Assembly (NCBI RefSeq): GCF_038396755.1
Contig: NZ_CP149822.1
Span: 2,232,001-2,296,000 of the forward strand
DNA length: 64,000 nt
From: Chitinophaga pollutisoli
Lineage (GTDB): Bacteria; Bacteroidota; Bacteroidia; Chitinophagales; Chitinophagaceae
Direction of reading: 5' to 3'
Made by a program: the position numbers and the translations under genes. Under the pieces are notes generated by a model. It did no database searches, was not told where the DNA came from, and saw only the letters and a program-made list of their open reading frames with translations. Of the stretch, positions 17,565-26,247 are shown piece by piece; within the stretch, counting starts at the first letter, position 1; each line of letters starts with the position of its first letter.

Positions 17565-18835
17565 GCGTAACCCATCGCTCCGATGCGGAAGCCATTTATC
17601 TGCATGCCGTTGCCGCAGTGCAGCCGCGCAAATTCGTTCCGCCGAACCTGCCTGTCCCGCCACCCGGAGATGGGCGCATCTTTCTGCTGGCCGCCGGCAA
17701 AGCCGCCGCAGCCATGGCTTATGAAGCCGAACAAATACTGGGGCACAGGCTGAGCCACGGTTTCGCGGTTTCCAGCCACGCCCCTGACGAATTCCCCTTA
17801 CAAAAAACGGAACTGATCACGGCGGGGCACCCCGTCCCGGACATCAACAGCATCATTGCCGGCACCACCATGCTGCAGCTGGCGGCGGGCCTGAAGCCCG
17901 GAGACCACGTCGTGTTCCTGCTTTCCGGCGGCGCCTCCTCACTGCTGGCCGATGTGCCGGAAGGTGTTTCGATGGAAGAGTTGCAGCTGGCGTTCCAGTT
18001 ACTGCTACATTCCGGCGCGGATATTTCGGAGATGAATACCGTCCGCAAGCATCTGTCGGCCATCAAGGGCGGACAGCTGGCGCGGGCCATCCATCCCGCC
18101 ACCGTGCATTCCATTTTACTTTCCGATGTTCCCGGCAACGACCCGGCGGTGATCGGCTCGGGCCCTACCGTGGCCGACCATACCACATTCGCCGACGCAC
18201 TGGGAATCATAGATAAATACCAGCTCCGCGATCGCGTGGCTTCCGGCATCCTGCTGCACCTGGAGCAAGGCGCGGCGGGGCTTATCTCCGAAACTGCGCG
18301 CCCCGGGGAGCTGCCGCATGCCTCGCACGTGGTGGCGGCGAGCAACCGCATCGCGCTGGAGGCCGCGGCGCAGAAAGCCATGGAGCTGGGCTATCATGCC
18401 ACCATTCTTACCGGCAACGCTACCGGACGGGCCCGCGAGCTAGCCGCCTCGCTGGTGGAGCAGGCGCTGGCTTACACCGGTCCTTTCCCGGCTTGCCTAT
18501 TGGCCGGGGGAGAGTCTACCGTGCAGGTAACGGGCAACGGCCTGGGCGGGCGCAACCAGGAACTGGCGCTGGCGGCGGGCATGTTGCTGAAAGATACGGC
18601 CCGCATCACTTTCCTCGCCGCCGGCACGGATGGCATCGACGGTCCCACCGACGCGGCAGGCGCCGTGATCGACGCGGAAACCCTGGCACAGGGGCCTGAT
18701 CCCCTGCCTTTCCTCGAAAACAACGACAGCTGGCATTATTTCCATCAAACCCATACCCACATCCGCACCGGCCCCACCAACACCAATGTGATGGATCTGG
18801 CCGTCATTCTCATTCACGGCCCGGCAAACGTTTGA
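17561..18835 (+). CDS. glycerate 2-kinase (MOFRL family)
   Basis: Phosphorylates D-glycerate to 2-phosphoglycerate. I chose the ATG overlapping the upstream stop (ATGA), giving MSVTHRSDAEAIYLHAVAAV and 424 residues; a start 28 codons earlier would read through the upstream gene. Motifs are LLAAGKAAAAMA near the N-terminus, the phosphate loop FLLSGGASSLL, GNDPAVIGSGPT, and the C-terminal MOFRL domain GRNQELALAAG, TDGIDGPTDAAGAVID, GPTNTNVMDL. Older annotations call this family hydroxypyruvate reductase (TtuD). The next gene makes 2-keto-3-deoxygluconate from mannonate, so both fit sugar-acid catabolism. Confidence 0.88.
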   Translation: MSVTHRSDAEAIYLHAVAAVQPRKFVPPNLPVPPPGDGRIFLLAAGKAAAAMAYEAEQILGHRLSHGFAVSSHAPDEFPLQKTELITAGHPVPDINSIIAGTTMLQLAAGLKPGDHVVFLLSGGASSLLADVPEGVSMEELQLAFQLLLHSGADISEMNTVRKHLSAIKGGQLARAIHPATVHSILLSDVPGNDPAVIGSGPTVADHTTFADALGIIDKYQLRDRVASGILLHLEQGAAGLISETARPGELPHASHVVAASNRIALEAAAQKAMELGYHATILTGNATGRARELAASLVEQALAYTGPFPACLLAGGESTVQVTGNGLGGRNQELALAAGMLLKDTARITFLAAGTDGIDGPTDAAGAVIDAETLAQGPDPLPFLENNDSWHYFHQTHTHIRTGPTNTNVMDLAVILIHGPANV

Positions 18836-18853
18836 CAAATTCCTTTCAGATAA

Positions 18854-18884
18854 TTTGCTTATCTGGTTCGTAATGCTAATTTTG
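18854..18884 (+). promoter_or_regulatory. promoter for mannonate dehydratase
   Basis: TTTG (18854-18857), 19 bases, TAATTTTG (18877-18884): an exact match to the Bacteroidota primary sigma consensus, 25 bases before the start codon. It shows that uxuA can be transcribed independently of the glycerate kinase. Confidence 0.75.
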
Positions 18885-18909
18885 GGAAACTAAAAAAAAT
18901 CGCAAGTTT

Positions 18910-20073
18910 ATGCTGAGAATGGAACAGACCTGGCGGTGGTTCGGCCCCAAAGATCCGGTGAGCCTTTCCGATATCCGGCAAGCCGGCGCCACAGGTATCG
19001 TTACTGCACTCCATCACATTCCCAACGGCACTGTATGGACCAAAGAAGAAATCATGCAGCGCAAACAGGAAATCGAAGCAGCAGGCCTCGTTTGGTCTGT
19101 CGTGGAAAGCGTGCCCGTGCATGAAGACATCAAAACGCAAACCGGCCGCTTCAAAGATTACATCAAAAACTACCAGCAATCGCTCCGCAACCTCGCGGCT
19201 TGCGGTATCCATACTGTTACCTACAACTTCATGCCGGTGCTCGACTGGACCCGCACCGACCTGGCTTACACCGTGGAAGATGGCTCCAAAGCTCTCCGGT
19301 TCGACAAAGCCCAGTTCATGGCATTCGACCTCTTCCTGCTGCAACGGCCCGGTGCGGAAAATGATTATCCCGAAGAGGAAATCTCCCGTGCCAAGGAACA
19401 ATTCGACAGCATGACGGCCGACGAAAAAGCACTGCTCCAGCGCAACATCATCGCCGGACTCCCCGGTTCCGAAGAAAGCTTCACCCTCGAACTTTTCCAG
19501 CAGGCGCTGGATAAATATAAAGACATCGACGCCATCAAGCTCAAGCTTCATCTCTTCTACTTCCTCCAGCAAATCGTGCCGGTAGCCGAAGAAGTGGGCG
19601 TGAAGCTCGCCATCCACCCCGATGATCCTCCGTATCCCATCCTGGGCCTGCCCCGCGTGGTGAGCACTGAACAGGATGCCCGCGAACTGCTGGCAACCAT
19701 CGTTTCGCCTTCCAACGGGCTTTGCTTCTGCACCGGCTCCTACGGCGTGCGCGAAGATAACGACCTGCCCGGGATGGTGGACCGCCTCGGCGATCACATC
19801 CACTTCATCCATCTCCGATCCACGAAGCGCGACGCACTGGGCAACTTCTACGAAGCCAACCACCTCGAAGGCGATGTGGATATGTACAGCGTGGTAAAAA
19901 ACATCCTCGCCGTGATGAAACGCAGAGGCGTTTCCATCCCCATGCGCCCCGACCATGGCCACCAGATGCTGGACGATCTCCACAAAAAAACCAATCCCGG
20001 TTACAGCGCCATCGGCCGCCTCCGCGGGCTCGCCGAACTGCGCGGCCTCGAAATGGGGATCGCAGGGAAATAA
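18910..20073 (+). CDS. uxuA: mannonate dehydratase
   Basis: Dehydrates D-mannonate to 2-keto-3-deoxygluconate in hexuronate catabolism. The 387-residue length and motifs fit Uxu[35 protein letters not shown] at the N-terminus, [20 protein letters not shown], the metal-site region AIHPDDPP and LCFCTGSYG, and the C-terminal RPDHGHQM. A second ATG three codons in (MEQTWRWFG) may be the true start. Own promoter upstream and strong terminator downstream. The adjacent glycerate kinase and the alginate-lyase-family gene further right are compatible with uronate use. Confidence 0.93.
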   Translation: MLRMEQTWRWFGPKDPVSLSDIRQAGATGIVTALHHIPNGTVWTKEEIMQRKQEIEAAGLVWSVVESVPVHEDIKTQTGRFKDYIKNYQQSLRNLAACGIHTVTYNFMPVLDWTRTDLAYTVEDGSKALRFDKAQFMAFDLFLLQRPGAENDYPEEEISRAKEQFDSMTADEKALLQRNIIAGLPGSEESFTLELFQQALDKYKDIDAIKLKLHLFYFLQQIVPVAEEVGVKLAIHPDDPPYPILGLPRVVSTEQDARELLATIVSPSNGLCFCTGSYGVREDNDLPGMVDRLGDHIHFIHLRSTKRDALGNFYEANHLEGDVDMYSVVKNILAVMKRRGVSIPMRPDHGHQMLDDLHKKTNPGYSAIGRLRGLAELRGLEMGIAGK

Positions 20074-20103
20074 TCCGATATCATTCTATAGCGATAAAAA
20101 GTA

Positions 20104-20132
20104 GCCCGGTCTTCGAAAGACCGGGCCTTTTT
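20104..20132 (+). terminator. intrinsic terminator after uxuA
   Basis: GCCCGGTCTT-CGA-AAGACCGGGC, a perfect 10-bp stem followed by CTTTTTG. Confidence 0.9.
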
Positions 20133-20174
20133 GTTTAAACACACACTACGAAAACAAAACCAATGAAACAGTGG

Positions 20175-21446
20175 TTATTGTTTCCAAAATTCTTGTCCGC
20201 TGAGGTGCATCAGTTCCAGGCCCGCGAGCGATAACTGGTACTGGTACTGGATTTTAGACAACTGTGCTTCCAGCAGCGAGGTTTGTGCGTTCTGCAAATC
20301 GAGGTAAGTGATCACCCCGTTCTTATAGCGGCTCTGTGCCAGCGTAAGGGCGCGGTTCGCCTGTTGCAGCAGCACTTCCGCCGTTTGCAGCCTTTCCAAT
20401 CCCGCCGAAAGGTCAGCGTGCTGTTGCGCGGCTTCCTTTTTCAGGCTTTCTTTCACATCCTGCGTATGCAGCTTAGCGATTTCCGCTTCGGTGGCAGCGA
20501 TATGTTCCTGCGTGCGGAGTTTTTTACCGTTATAGATGGGCACGGAAAGGCTCACGCCGGCGTAATAGTTAAATTTCGGTGTGGTGATCTCAGGCAGGTA
20601 TCCATTCTTGAAACCCGTACCGGCATTCAGAAACAGCGCAGGCTTGTACTGCGCCTTCGCGATACCGATGCCGGTTTCCGCCACTTTTTCCTTTTCCAGG
20701 GAAGTGCGGATGGCGGCGTTATGGCCAAAGTCTTCGGCGGGCGGAATGGCCCAGGCGAAATCGGAGTGCACGGAATCTTTGAGCGGTTCACCCGTGAGAT
20801 ATTCCAGCGCGGCAAGTTGCTTTTGCAGGGAATTCGTGAAATCGACCTTCTTATTGCGATATGATTCGAGCTTCACACGGGTATTGATCAGATCGAGATC
20901 GATGGCATCTCCGTGTTTCAACTTGTTCTCCACCATGGTTTCCGTTTCTTCGAGGAGATGGATGTTGGCATCCTGCACGGCGATGTTATCCTGCAGAAAT
21001 GCGATGTTGAGATAGACGTTGGCCACCTGGTACGCCAGCTCTTCGCGGGCTTCGGCGGTTTGTACGCCCAGGAGGCCGGCCTGCGCTTCCGATTTTTTGA
21101 TCTGGCTGCCGGATTTGCCGAAGTCGAGCAGCAGTTGCCGCGCTTCGATGCCGGCGTTGATATTTTCGGAGGGTACTGGCTGGAAAGTGAAATCGCTGCC
21201 GGGCAGTTGCACCTTGGGAACGGGGTACACATGGCTGTAATTAGCCGTACCACTTACTTCCGGAAGACGGCTCGTTTTGGCGAGCGTGGTCTGGTCGGCC
21301 GCGATGCGCTGTTGCGTTTCCATCGCTTTGATCTGCGTGAAATGGGAAAACGACTGCTGCACGAGGTTTTTCAGCTCTCCGGGGGCCGACTGGGCGAAAG
21401 CCCTTCCGGCCGTGCAGGTCAATATGATGATCAGTGCTTTTTTCAT
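20175..21446 (-). CDS. TolC-family outer membrane efflux protein
   Basis: Outer membrane channel of a tripartite exporter. The start at MKKALIIILTC gives a signal peptide ending AFAQ and a 423-residue protein; upstream codons read back into the MFS gene. Long helical repeats (about residues 40-170 and 230-380), with TTLAKTSRLPEVSGTANYSH and RYKNGVITYLDLQNAQTSLLEAQLS, are typical of the OEP family. It is the last gene of the operon after the membrane-fusion protein and the MFS pump, so it probably forms the outer duct of that system. Confidence 0.9.
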   Translation of the reverse strand: MKKALIIILTCTAGRAFAQSAPGELKNLVQQSFSHFTQIKAMETQQRIAADQTTLAKTSRLPEVSGTANYSHVYPVPKVQLPGSDFTFQPVPSENINAGIEARQLLLDFGKSGSQIKKSEAQAGLLGVQTAEAREELAYQVANVYLNIAFLQDNIAVQDANIHLLEETETMVENKLKHGDAIDLDLINTRVKLESYRNKKVDFTNSLQKQLAALEYLTGEPLKDSVHSDFAWAIPPAEDFGHNAAIRTSLEKEKVAETGIGIAKAQYKPALFLNAGTGFKNGYLPEITTPKFNYYAGVSLSVPIYNGKKLRTQEHIAATEAEIAKLHTQDVKESLKKEAAQQHADLSAGLERLQTAEVLLQQANRALTLAQSRYKNGVITYLDLQNAQTSLLEAQLSKIQYQYQLSLAGLELMHLSGQEFWKQ

Positions 21447-21463
21447 GTCTTGAGTGTTTTTTA

Positions 21464-23044
21464 TCAATGCGCATGTTCCGCCGCTTCCTTCATGGCGTCG
21501 GCGCTGAGGTTTCTTTTCTTCACGAACAGCATCAACGGCAGCACGCAAACGAAAAAGATCCCCACGATGCGGAATGCGTCGAGGTAAGTGAGAATATATG
21601 CCTGATTGGTGACCAGCCCGTCGAACATGGATAAGCTCGCGCGATGTGCGTCCGCCACGGCCATGCCTTTCGCGGCCAATGCGTTGCCCATTTGCTGGAG
21701 GCGTTCCGTGGCCACGGGGCTATCCGGCCCTACATAAGGCAACAGCTGCGTGCGGTGTTCCAGGTACTGGCGCGCGACGTACGTATTCATGAACGCAATC
21801 CCGAAGGAACCGCCCAGCTGGCGGAGCATGTTGTTGATGGCGATGCCCTGCGGCATTTCGCGGGGCGTAAGACCCGACACGGCCTGGTTGGTAAGCGGAA
21901 CGCTCAGCATGGCGGAGCCGATACCCCGCAGCAGCAAGGGCCAGAAGAAAAACATCTCCCCTGCGTCGGGACTGGCGGCCGACATCCAGAAGCAGAATAT
22001 CGCGAACATGAGGAAGCCGGCGGTAATGAGATACTTCGGCGGAACGCCGCGCTGGATCGCTTTGCCCACCATGGGCATCATAATCGCGGCCATGATCGCG
22101 CCAGGGAAGAGGCTTTCACCGGTCAGCGTGGGCGTATAGCCCATAACGCGCTGCATCCAGACGGGATAGACGAACATCGAACAGTAAATCCCCATCCCCA
22201 TGATAAACGTGAGCAGGGTCGTGATCGCCAGCGTCCGGTTTTTGAGCACGTGCAGGTTTACGGCCGGCGCATCCGTCCGCAATTCCCACCAGATAAACGT
22301 GATGAAAGCCACAACCGCGGCCACGGTAAGCACCAGGATATGCGTGGCTTCAAACCAGTCTTCCGACTGCCCTTTCTCCAGGATGTATTGCAAACTCCCC
22401 ACCCAGATACAAAGCAACAGGATGCCGAAGTAATCGATTTTAATGGCTTTCCGGTTGATGTTGTACTCGTTCGGCTGTTTGTCAATGAACGAGAAAACGA
22501 GGAACGCCGCGATGATGCCGATGGGAACGTTGAGGTCGAAAATGAGCGACCAATGGAAATTGTCCACGATGATCCCGCCCAGCGTGGGCCCTACGGTAGG
22601 ACCGATGATCACGCCCATCCCGAAGATGGCCGAAGCCGTGGGCCGTTCGTAAATCTCGAACGTATCGAACAGGATCGACTGCGAGGTACTGAGGAGTGCG
22701 CCACCGCCTACGCCCTGCAGAAATCGCCAGGCTACCAGTTCCCACAAGCTGCCCGATTGCCCGCACATGTACGAGGCAAAGGTGAAAATGAGAATGGAAG
22801 TGAGATAATAGTTTTTACGGCCGAAATAGGAAGCAAGGAACCCGGTCATGGGGATCACGATCACGTTCGCGATGGCGTATGCCGTAATGACCCACGATGC
22901 GTCCTCAATGGTGGCGCCGAGGTTGCCGCTGATTTGCGACAGCGCCACGTTCACGATCGTGGTATCGATCAGCTCCAGCATGGTGGCGGAGATGACCGTG
23001 GCCACGATGATCCATTTGGCGAGGCCTTTTGGTTTCGCTGTCAT
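21464..23044 (-). CDS. DHA2-family MFS multidrug exporter (EmrB type)
   Basis: Inner membrane proton-driven drug exporter with 14 predicted transmembrane segments over 526 residues. Visible family motifs are LELIDTTIVNVALSQISGNLGA in TM1 (the D in LDxTIVNVALP), WVITAYAIANVIVIPMTGFLA in TM2, and the TM5 antiporter motif GMGVIIGPTVGPTLGG. It sits between the EmrA-like adaptor (4-bp gap) and TolC-like gene, and the whole unit is divergent from a MarR regulator, the classical drug-inducible arrangement. Confidence 0.92.
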   Translation of the reverse strand: MTAKPKGLAKWIIVATVISATMLELIDTTIVNVALSQISGNLGATIEDASWVITAYAIANVIVIPMTGFLASYFGRKNYYLTSILIFTFASYMCGQSGSLWELVAWRFLQGVGGGALLSTSQSILFDTFEIYERPTASAIFGMGVIIGPTVGPTLGGIIVDNFHWSLIFDLNVPIGIIAAFLVFSFIDKQPNEYNINRKAIKIDYFGILLLCIWVGSLQYILEKGQSEDWFEATHILVLTVAAVVAFITFIWWELRTDAPAVNLHVLKNRTLAITTLLTFIMGMGIYCSMFVYPVWMQRVMGYTPTLTGESLFPGAIMAAIMMPMVGKAIQRGVPPKYLITAGFLMFAIFCFWMSAASPDAGEMFFFWPLLLRGIGSAMLSVPLTNQAVSGLTPREMPQGIAINNMLRQLGGSFGIAFMNTYVARQYLEHRTQLLPYVGPDSPVATERLQQMGNALAAKGMAVADAHRASLSMFDGLVTNQAYILTYLDAFRIVGIFFVCVLPLMLFVKKRNLSADAMKEAAEHAH

Positions 23045-23048
23045 GCCC

Positions 23049-24092
23049 TTAGTATTTTAAAGCCACTTCCACGCTCAGGCCGGCGCGGAGGCGGTCGAGG
23101 TATTGGTCGGCGTTGTCAATGGATATTTTAACAGGAACACGCTGAACGATTTTCACGAAGTTGCCGGTGGCGTTATCTGGCGGCAGCAGGGAGAATTTAG
23201 CCCCGGTGGCGCGCGAGATCGCCGTAACATGGCCTTTGAGGTGCAGATCGCTGAAGCCGTCTACTTCAATGTCAGCTTCCTGACCTACGGAGATATGCGC
23301 CAGCTGCGTTTCCTTGAAGTTGGCGACGATGTAAAACCCGTTTTCATCCACGATGGTGAAGAGGCTTTGCCCCGCCTGAACAAACTGTCCCGGCTCGATG
23401 TTCTTCCGGCCGATGCGGCCCGCGATGTTCGCGGTAACGTGCGTGTAGCCCAGTTTCAGTTTGGCCTGTTCCACGGCGGCCTGTTTGCTGGCGAGGAGCG
23501 CCTCCGCCTGCTGGACCTTCGCAGCCGCTACCTGAACGGATGACGCTGCCAGGGTGATGTTATCCCGGGCGGCGAGGTACTGTTTGTCGTTAGTAAGACT
23601 GGCCGCCTTGGTGTCGTCGAGCTGGCGGTTGGTGATGGCCTGGTCATCGAACAGCGCCTGGTCGCGGCGGAGGTCGGCGGAGGATTTGTCTTTCTTTACC
23701 AATGCCACCTGCGCGTTGGATTGCGCCACGGTAATGCCGGCGTTGGCATTGGCGAGGTTGGCGCGGGCGGTGGCCAGGTCAGCCGATGCCTGCTGCGCGT
23801 CCGCTTCGGCCTGCCGGAGTGCGATGCGGTATTCTTCGTCGTCGATGGTAACGAGCGTATCGTGCAGGTGGACGTTGCCGTAATCCTGTACGTTGAGCCC
23901 TTTTACATATCCCGCTACCCGGGCGATCACGGGAGCGGAGTGCCCTTCTACCTGGGCGTTGTCGGTGGTTTCGTGGTGGCGGGCGTAAAGCCACTGTTTA
24001 ACGCCGAAAATGGCGCCAGTAAGGAGGATGGCGATGAAGATGAGTCTCGCCACAACTTTGCCCCTGCGGGGGCTTGCGGGTGCAGTTTCCAT
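23049..24092 (-). CDS. HlyD/EmrA-family membrane fusion protein
   Basis: Periplasmic adaptor linking the MFS pump to the outer membrane channel. I chose METAPASPRRGKVVARL as the start (347 residues), giving a short cytoplasmic tail, one transmembrane helix (LIFIAILLTGAIFGVKQWL) and then the lipoyl half-motif DNAQVEGHSAPVIARVAGYVKGL. A long coiled-coil hairpin (about residues 100-205) and the second lipoyl half GYTHVTANIAGRIGRKNIEPGQFV follow. First gene of the efflux operon; a palindrome overlaps its promoter. Confidence 0.92.
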   Translation of the reverse strand: METAPASPRRGKVVARLIFIAILLTGAIFGVKQWLYARHHETTDNAQVEGHSAPVIARVAGYVKGLNVQDYGNVHLHDTLVTIDDEEYRIALRQAEADAQQASADLATARANLANANAGITVAQSNAQVALVKKDKSSADLRRDQALFDDQAITNRQLDDTKAASLTNDKQYLAARDNITLAASSVQVAAAKVQQAEALLASKQAAVEQAKLKLGYTHVTANIAGRIGRKNIEPGQFVQAGQSLFTIVDENGFYIVANFKETQLAHISVGQEADIEVDGFSDLHLKGHVTAISRATGAKFSLLPPDNATGNFVKIVQRVPVKISIDNADQYLDRLRAGLSVEVALKY

Positions 24093-24120
24093 GATGTGTG
24101 TGTTTTTCAAGAAATGGCGC

Positions 24121-24156
24121 CAAAGGTAAACCGAGTTTACCAAATAGACAAATAAG
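24121..24156 (-). promoter_or_regulatory. promoter of the efflux operon
   Basis: On the minus strand TTTG (complement at 24149-24152) is followed after 20 bases by TACCTTTG (complement at 24121-24128), an exact -7 element, about 30 bases from the adaptor gene start. The MarR-type palindrome lies over the -7 element and spacer. Confidence 0.65.
24125..24141. promoter_or_regulatory. palindromic operator GGTAAAC-CGA-GTTTACC on the efflux promoter
   Basis: A perfect inverted repeat with 7-bp arms and a 3-bp centre that overlaps the -7 element of the efflux operon promoter. Its place between a divergent MarR gene and the pump operon makes it the likely repressor site. Binding by this MarR protein is inferred. 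Confidence 0.65.
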
Positions 24157-24185
24157 TTGACCTTTTTAAATTTTTATTATCTTTG
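24157..24185 (+). promoter_or_regulatory. promoter of the MarR gene
   Basis: TTG (24157-24159), 18 bases, TATCTTTG (24178-24185), an exact -7 element 53 bases before the marR-like start. Confidence 0.6.
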
Positions 24186-24238
24186 TATGACAAAAGGCGA
24201 TTATTTTTAGCCATTCATCCAAAACTGGCCGCACGATT

Positions 24239-24730
24239 ATGACTACAACTGACAGAGACAAGCAACTGGCTGATATTATTGCACTTCGCCCAAAACTGCT
24301 GATCCGGCTTTTGAGCATCGTTAAAAAGGATTACGACGCGAGGTTAACGGAGCATTTACAAAAGAACGGGTACGCCGATTTTAAAATCGGGGATATGGTA
24401 CTCATGGCGAATATCTCTACTGAAGGAACGATTAACAATGAATTGGCGAAAAAGGCCCGCATCACCAAACAGGCCATGAGCAAAGTGGTGAAAAACCTCG
24501 AAGCCATCGGCTACATCATTACGCGCAAGCATGAAACTGACAACCGCGCCACGGTGATCTTCCTCAGCGAAAAAGGAAAACAGCTGATGATCGACATGTT
24601 TGGCGCCGTACAGGAGATCCAGTCGTATTACACGGGCATCATCGGAGAAAAAGACGCGGAGCTCCTTCGCGACGTCCTCTTCAAACTCGCGGTGGAACTT
24701 CATCCCACTATTGTCAACGGTACACCCTGA
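24239..24730 (+). CDS. MarR-family transcriptional regulator
   Basis: A 163-residue winged-helix repressor. The recognition region is GTINNELAKKARITKQAMSKVVKNLEAIGYI, followed by the wing TRKHETDNRATVIFLSEKGKQL, which is the MarR signature (D-R in the wing). It is divergent from the EmrA-EmrB-TolC-like operon, so it most likely represses that operon and is released by a small-molecule ligand. A perfect palindrome lies on the operon promoter; autoregulation is possible. Confidence 0.9.
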   Translation: MTTTDRDKQLADIIALRPKLLIRLLSIVKKDYDARLTEHLQKNGYADFKIGDMVLMANISTEGTINNELAKKARITKQAMSKVVKNLEAIGYIITRKHETDNRATVIFLSEKGKQLMIDMFGAVQEIQSYYTGIIGEKDAELLRDVLFKLAVELHPTIVNGTP

Positions 24731-24889
24731 CGTAAATATTTCCCCTGATCTTTGTAAGGAAAAGACCACTCCGCCGGCACCTGAACCCTGCCGCGCCCGC
24801 GGCTGCATGGAAGTAGCATAAAAAAGTTGGTGAAGCCGGCTTTTTTCGCTGTGCAGCCGCCGTTGCGTCGCACACTGCAGCATTTGTAC

Positions 24890-24920
24890 AAAAAAAGATG
24901 CCGGCTCAGACGAGACCGGC
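24890..24920 (-). terminator. intrinsic terminator after the alginate-lyase-family gene
   Basis: GCCGG ... CCGGC stem with further pairing of TCTC-type inner bases, and a run of A on the left of the plus strand giving a U-tract for minus transcripts. The stretch between MarR and this point holds no other gene that I can see. Confidence 0.6.
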
Positions 24921-24985
24921 GTTATCATATTCCACGTCTACAGTAAAACTTTTCAATAGCTTTATTGTGAATACAATTCTTTTTC

Positions 24986-26158
24986 CTAAATATTAACCAT
25001 CCATATTTCGGGATTGCGGACGGGCAGGTTGCGCCAAACTTCCTCCACTTCCGAGCTATGGGGCAAACGCTCCCACAACCTGAAATAATCCTCCTTCCCG
25101 TAAACCGCCGCCGCAAATAACAGGAACGGATGCGCCATGGGCCATTCTTCCCAATACATCACGTCTTTGCCATACGGCCATAAACTTTTCTGCTGAACAT
25201 AGGGGAACATAAAGGATATGCCTTTACCGATCGATTTGCCCTGCGCATCCCCAAACTTCCAGATCCCCCCGCCGCGCGGGCCCAGGATCTGGCAAATGGT
25301 GGTCATGGCATCCAGGTTGAATAACGCATAACCAAAAGGTTTTGTTCGTCGCAGCTCCAGCGGAAAACTGCCATCCTCCGCCATCTGGCCGGGCAGCAGC
25401 ACTTCCTTATACCGTCGCTCGCAAAATTGCAGCCATGTCGTATCCTTCAAAAACGAAGCGAACGCCGCTACCTGCATCACCCAACAGGTGCCGTGGTTGT
25501 TCTTCGCATGCATTTCGTCTTTCCCGTAAGGATGCTCCGTCATCCACTGCAGATATTCCCTGAACCACCGGCGCACCGCTTCCAACTCGCGCCCTTTTAT
25601 CACGCCGGCCTTTTCCATGATCCGCAATGCCTGCGCCACCTCCAGCAAATGAATCGTATCGATGATACCGATCCCCCGGCCCGTCGCCCTCCCTTTGATC
25701 GCCTGGGCGTACAACAGATGCGGCGCCATCCGCGTGGCGCTGTCCGCGAACCACGCCAGGATATGCCGCTTCGCATGATCCAACCCCGCCCGATCACCAT
25801 CCGCCACATACGCCGCCGCCAGGGCTCCCACCACCCGGCTGAACCGCACCATCGCCTGCCGGTGCGCTACAAAATTGCCAGGGTTCGTTTGCCCGTCGCG
25901 CTGCACATACGGACTATCCCGATGCTTCGGGTCCGGCCACCAGTAATCGCCCTCGGAATAAAAATCGTGCTTCCCGCCGGCACTGCGGTCGCACGATGCT
26001 GCGGTTACCGTTACCGGCTGCTGTTGCATGGCCCACGCCGCGTCTTTTTGGATCTGCGCGGAACGCACTGCCAATGCGCGCCTCAGCCAGCCGCCCTCCT
26101 GCGCCCGCAAGCTTTGCAGGCACATCAGGCTTATCGATATCAGGACCAGTTTCTTCAT
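24986..26158 (-). CDS. alginate lyase family (PF05426) protein
   Basis: A 390-residue secreted protein with an (alpha/alpha) barrel. The signal peptide ends at LRAQ. The family patterns are FYSEGDYWWPDPKHRDSPYVQRDG (about 66-89), the HLLYAQAIKG stretch and the AKNNHGTCWVMQVAAFA motif with the conserved N-N-H. The family includes PL5-like alginate lyases, but many Bacteroidota members have unknown substrates. It is the last gene of the PUL minus-strand block, after GH95, so it may act on an acidic or fucosylated glycan rather than alginate. Confidence 0.8.
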   Translation of the reverse strand: MKKLVLISISLMCLQSLRAQEGGWLRRALAVRSAQIQKDAAWAMQQQPVTVTAASCDRSAGGKHDFYSEGDYWWPDPKHRDSPYVQRDGQTNPGNFVAHRQAMVRFSRVVGALAAAYVADGDRAGLDHAKRHILAWFADSATRMAPHLLYAQAIKGRATGRGIGIIDTIHLLEVAQALRIMEKAGVIKGRELEAVRRWFREYLQWMTEHPYGKDEMHAKNNHGTCWVMQVAAFASFLKDTTWLQFCERRYKEVLLPGQMAEDGSFPLELRRTKPFGYALFNLDAMTTICQILGPRGGGIWKFGDAQGKSIGKGISFMFPYVQQKSLWPYGKDVMYWEEWPMAHPFLLFAAAVYGKEDYFRLWERLPHSSEVEEVWRNLPVRNPEIWMVNI

Positions 26159-26247
26159 TCAATAATAAAAATTGCTATCGTTACATATTATGCGGCTTCC
26201 TATTGCCGGCCCCTCAAACATCGTTGCCCGCTAAAACCGCTGCGCAA

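Noticed and set aside
21644..23131. A 495-codon plus-strand frame opposite the MFS exporter
   Set aside because: Shadow of a high-GC membrane protein gene; the product is Arg/His/Gly-rich with no fold.
24826..24847. Terminator for the MarR gene around GAAGCCGGCTTTTTT
   Set aside because: The stem is only a short self-palindrome with weak extension; too weak to call.
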